From the NCBI GenBank assembly GCA_963714145.1, contig OY970235.1, forward strand, positions 8,804,001-8,868,000: a stretch of 64,000 bases of DNA. The letters run 5' to 3'. The notes under the pieces were generated by a model. The model worked only from the letters and a program-made list of their open reading frames with translations, searched no databases and was not told where the DNA came from. Of this stretch, positions 61,959 through 64,000 are shown piece by piece. This DNA comes from JBBWZH01 sp035544115. Its GTDB lineage: Bacteria; Actinomycetota; Actinomycetes; Mycobacteriales; CADCTP01. Position numbers and translations under genes: made by a program. Every line of letters begins with the position of its first letter. The first letter of the stretch is position 1.

Positions 61959-62906
61959 TCAGGTGTGCCCGATCAGGATGGGTTCGATGTCGTACAGCGC
62001 GACCCGGAAGTAGAACGCGTAGTCGCCCCGGTCGCCGCCGTCGTCGATCCCGGTGACCACCTGCATGTGCGTGTACTCGAGTGCCCGCGGGTCATCGCTG
62101 CGGGTGAGCGTGTGCTGGGTGAACGTCGGCGCCCCGAGCATCTCGTCGGCCCGGATCAGCAGCGCCTGCGGGGTGTAGAGGTCGTCGCCGGCGCCGAGCG
62201 CGCCGGCGATCCGGTCGGTCAGGGTGACTGTGACCGTGTTCAGGAAGCCGTGGTCGGAGTCCAGCGCCTCGGACGGGATGCCGAGCACCGCGCCGGCCAC
62301 CTTGGCCGCCTCGGTCACCGCCTCCTGAACGGCCTTGCGGATGTCGTCCAGGTCGCCGGAGTCGTGCTCGACGAGCACGCAGTGCAGCCGGACGTTGTCC
62401 GGCGGCCCCTGGTAGACCCGCTGCTCGATGGAGACGATCCGGTTGCCGTCCGGGCCCAGCTCGAACGGGTCGCCGCTCTCCGGGAACGCGAACGACTGCC
62501 CGGTGTGCGAGGCCGGCACAACCACGCCGACCGCCCCCTGGATCTCGTCCACGCTCTCCTGCCGGATCCGGCACTCGATACCGGCGAACCAGATGTCGGC
62601 CTGCCGGGTGCGCTTGCCGCTGGTCCGGCCGGCCGGATCGAGCTCGATCAGCCCGCCGCGGAAGTCGGCCCGGGCACCCCCGCCGTCCAGCGGGCGGATC
62701 ACCGGCTGTTCGGTGGCCCGGCCGTCCGGCCCGATCGGCAGCCCGAGGCCGGACGACCGGATGCCGCCGAAGTCCTGCCAGGCCTGGGTGATCGCGGCGG
62801 TGCGCAGCTGCTCGGCCAGACCGCGGTCGGGCGTGCCGGTCAGCGCCATCAGGTCGCGCAGCGAGAACGCGCCGACCCGTTCCATGATCGGCCGGGCGGT
62901 CAGCAT
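61959..62906 (-). CDS. Unknown protein, partner of fibre-like gene
   Basis: A 315-residue soluble protein that I cannot assign. It starts with a helical stretch (AFSLRDLMALTGTP) and has a beta-rich core (ADIWFAGIECRIRQESVDEIQGAVGVVVP) and a C-terminal strand set ending YAFYFRVALYDIEPILIGHT. ATG 62906 lies 11 bp after the preceding stop with no clear Shine-Dalgarno; ATG 62885 is an alternative. Its pairing with the fibre-like gene suggests a joint role. Confidence 0.72.
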   Translation of the reverse strand: MLTARPIMERVGAFSLRDLMALTGTPDRGLAEQLRTAAITQAWQDFGGIRSSGLGLPIGPDGRATEQPVIRPLDGGGARADFRGGLIELDPAGRTSGKRTRQADIWFAGIECRIRQESVDEIQGAVGVVVPASHTGQSFAFPESGDPFELGPDGNRIVSIEQRVYQGPPDNVRLHCVLVEHDSGDLDDIRKAVQEAVTEAAKVAGAVLGIPSEALDSDHGFLNTVTVTLTDRIAGALGAGDDLYTPQALLIRADEMLGAPTFTQHTLTRSDDPRALEYTHMQVVTGIDDGGDRGDYAFYFRVALYDIEPILIGHT

Positions 62907-62916
62907 GGCCGGGCCG

Positions 62917-63552
62917 TCACTGCAGCGCCACCAGGATCGGTACCAGCCCGGTGCCGGCCGGCAGCCCGGCCAGCGCCTTGCCGAGCACCGCGCCGAACGA
63001 ACGCTGCCGGTCGGTCGCCCGCATCGCGTGTCCGGGCCGCTCACCGGTGGTGAGCAGGTCGCCCAGCGTGATCGGGGCGGACCGGGCGTCGGCCAGGCAC
63101 CAGACCTTGCCGAACAGCGCGATCGGCACCCGGTTCCGCTCGGACTCCCGGTGGTCCAGCCGCATCGCCGGCCGGTACGTTCCGGCGCCGGAGACCACCC
63201 CGGCCACCCGCGGGTCGTACGGACCGTCGCTGGCCCGGACGCTGCCGTCCCGGTCCAGCACCATCACGGTGCCCGGGCCCGGCACCGGGCCGTCCGCGAC
63301 GTCGAAATCCTCGGCGCCGTCGGCGTTCTTGAGCAGGATGTTCACCGCGGCCGAGATCGTCCCGGTCACCTCCACGTTGCCGTCGAAGTAGCCGGCGTTC
63401 TCGCCGGGCAGGTTGTGCGCGCCGAACACGGCGGCCCGGCCGGCGGTGAGGCTGCGGCCGGACAGGATGCGTTCGGTGGTCAGGTCGGTGATCGGGCTCG
63501 GCCTGGTCGGGTCGAAGATCTCGCCCCCACCGCCGATGATCGGATGGCCCAT
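62917..63552 (-). CDS. Fibre/appendage-like protein with peptidase_G2-like C-terminus
   Basis: A 211-residue protein. AAVFGAHNLPGENAGYFDGNVEVTGTISAA resembles the shaft segments of phage-tail-fibre-like proteins. The C-terminal half (VMVLDRDGSVRASDGPYDPRVAGVVSGAG, IALFGKVWCLADARSAPITLGDLLTTGERPGHAM, SFGAVLGKAL) resembles the auto-cleaving or capping domain found at fibre ends. ATG 63552 has AGGAAAGG eight bases upstream. No capsid, sheath or baseplate gene is visible in the window. Confidence 0.72.
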   Translation of the reverse strand: MGHPIIGGGGEIFDPTRPSPITDLTTERILSGRSLTAGRAAVFGAHNLPGENAGYFDGNVEVTGTISAAVNILLKNADGAEDFDVADGPVPGPGTVMVLDRDGSVRASDGPYDPRVAGVVSGAGTYRPAMRLDHRESERNRVPIALFGKVWCLADARSAPITLGDLLTTGERPGHAMRATDRQRSFGAVLGKALAGLPAGTGLVPILVALQ

Positions 63553-63965
63553 GGTGGACGCCTTTCCTCAGGACTGGTCCCGGTCGCGGGATGGCCCGGT
63601 CGCGGGATGGCCGGCCACGGCGTGGCCCGGTCGCGGGGTGCGCGCCCCGGTGCAAGCGTTGCGTCCCGGCCAGGGGCGCGGAACCTGGCTGCCCCTGCAC
63701 CCGGCTTCAGGGCCAGCCCGCAACGTCCCGCCGCCAACCGGCCCAACCGGCCCAACCGACCCAACTGGCCACCGGCGGGCCGGCCCGTCCAGCCGGCCCA
63801 GCCGATCCAGCCGGCCGGCCCGTCCAGCCGGGCCAGCCAGGTCAGCCGGGCCGGCCGATCCAGCCGGGTCAGCCGGCCCAGCCGGGCCAGCCGGGTCAGC
63901 CGGCCAACCGGCCACGGGCGGGCCGGCGGCTGGAGTGCTGGCTCAGCCGGGCGGAGCGGCCGGGG
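63553..63965. repeat. Low-complexity spacer with short CCAGCCGG-type repeats
   Basis: From about 63710 to 63930 the sequence is a run of imperfect short repeats built from CCAGCCGG, GGGCCAGC and GGTCAGCC. Minus-strand open frames here encode only Gly/Pro/Ala repeats and are not credible genes. Confidence 0.6.
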
Positions 63966-64000
63966 TCAGGCGTCCGCGCTGCGCAGGTGGGTGAGGACGG
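63966..64000 (-). CDS. Possible C-terminal end of a gene beyond the window
   Basis: The minus strand reads VLTHLRSADA then stop at 63966-63968. It may be the tail of a gene beginning outside the window; too short to identify. Confidence 0.25.
   Translation of the reverse strand, partial: VLTHLRSADA

Noticed and set aside
63568..63915. Minus-strand Gly/Pro/Ala repeat frame
   Set aside because: Pure low-complexity reading of short DNA repeats, with no start signal.

Overview
The window is very G+C-rich actinomycete chromosomal DNA with few long gene-free stretches. Its gene content (modular PKS, ECF42 sigma factor with a DGPF protein, DUF5999, Lsr2-type protein, large secreted proteins, GTG starts, four-base start/stop overlaps) suggests a Micromonosporaceae-like or related antibiotic-producing actinomycete. 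This is inference from gene content; no rRNA or tRNA gene was seen to confirm it.

Region 1 (1-22.4 kb) is part of a specialised-metabolite cluster. On the minus strand lie a KSQ-type polyketide loading protein (9002-12517, methylmalonyl-type AT) and a bimodular-or-larger PKS (1-8964, open at the left edge, malonyl-type ATs). Rightward follow an allene-oxide-cyclase-like barrel protein, a DHA2-type exporter, and a tight operon 15507-22385: KASIII-like acyltransferase, acyl-CoA-dehydrogenase-like flavoprotein, prolyl-type adenylation enzyme, free carrier protein, flavin-dependent halogenase and a cation/proton antiporter. Adenylation enzyme, dehydrogenase, carrier and halogenase form the standard route from proline to a chlorinated pyrrole-2-carboxyl thioester. 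The KASIII-like protein is the likely transferase that puts it on the polyketide.

Region 2 (22.4-33.6 kb) is mixed: a DUF5999 protein, an NCS1 permease, an MBL-fold protein, a DGPF/YCII protein with its ECF42 sigma factor, a CmcI-type methyltransferase-like protein, a 1269-residue protein ending in an intact R-S-E-type ADP-ribosyltransferase domain, and a secreted beta-propeller.

Region 3 (33.6-52.0 kb) is the least explained. An EACC1-like small protein diverges from a rightward, mostly overlapping operon: DUF1326, DUF2182, a galactose-oxidase/glyoxal-oxidase-like copper radical enzyme with a C-terminal CFI-box-like segment, a frameshifted DUF6603-like protein, and three very large proteins (1039, 1813 and 604 residues) that I cannot assign to any characterised family. 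I consider this operon the best candidate for an undescribed system.

Region 4 (52-64 kb) holds a PAP2/Aur1-like phosphatase divergent from a TetR regulator, an Lsr2-like protein lacking the DNA-binding half, a VapBC module, a three-gene secreted operon (peptidase-less S8-like protein, S53 sedolisin, beta-propeller) next to a TrmB/LuxR-type regulator, and two minus-strand genes resembling fibre/appendage proteins. The window ends in a low-complexity spacer and what may be the tail of another minus-strand gene.
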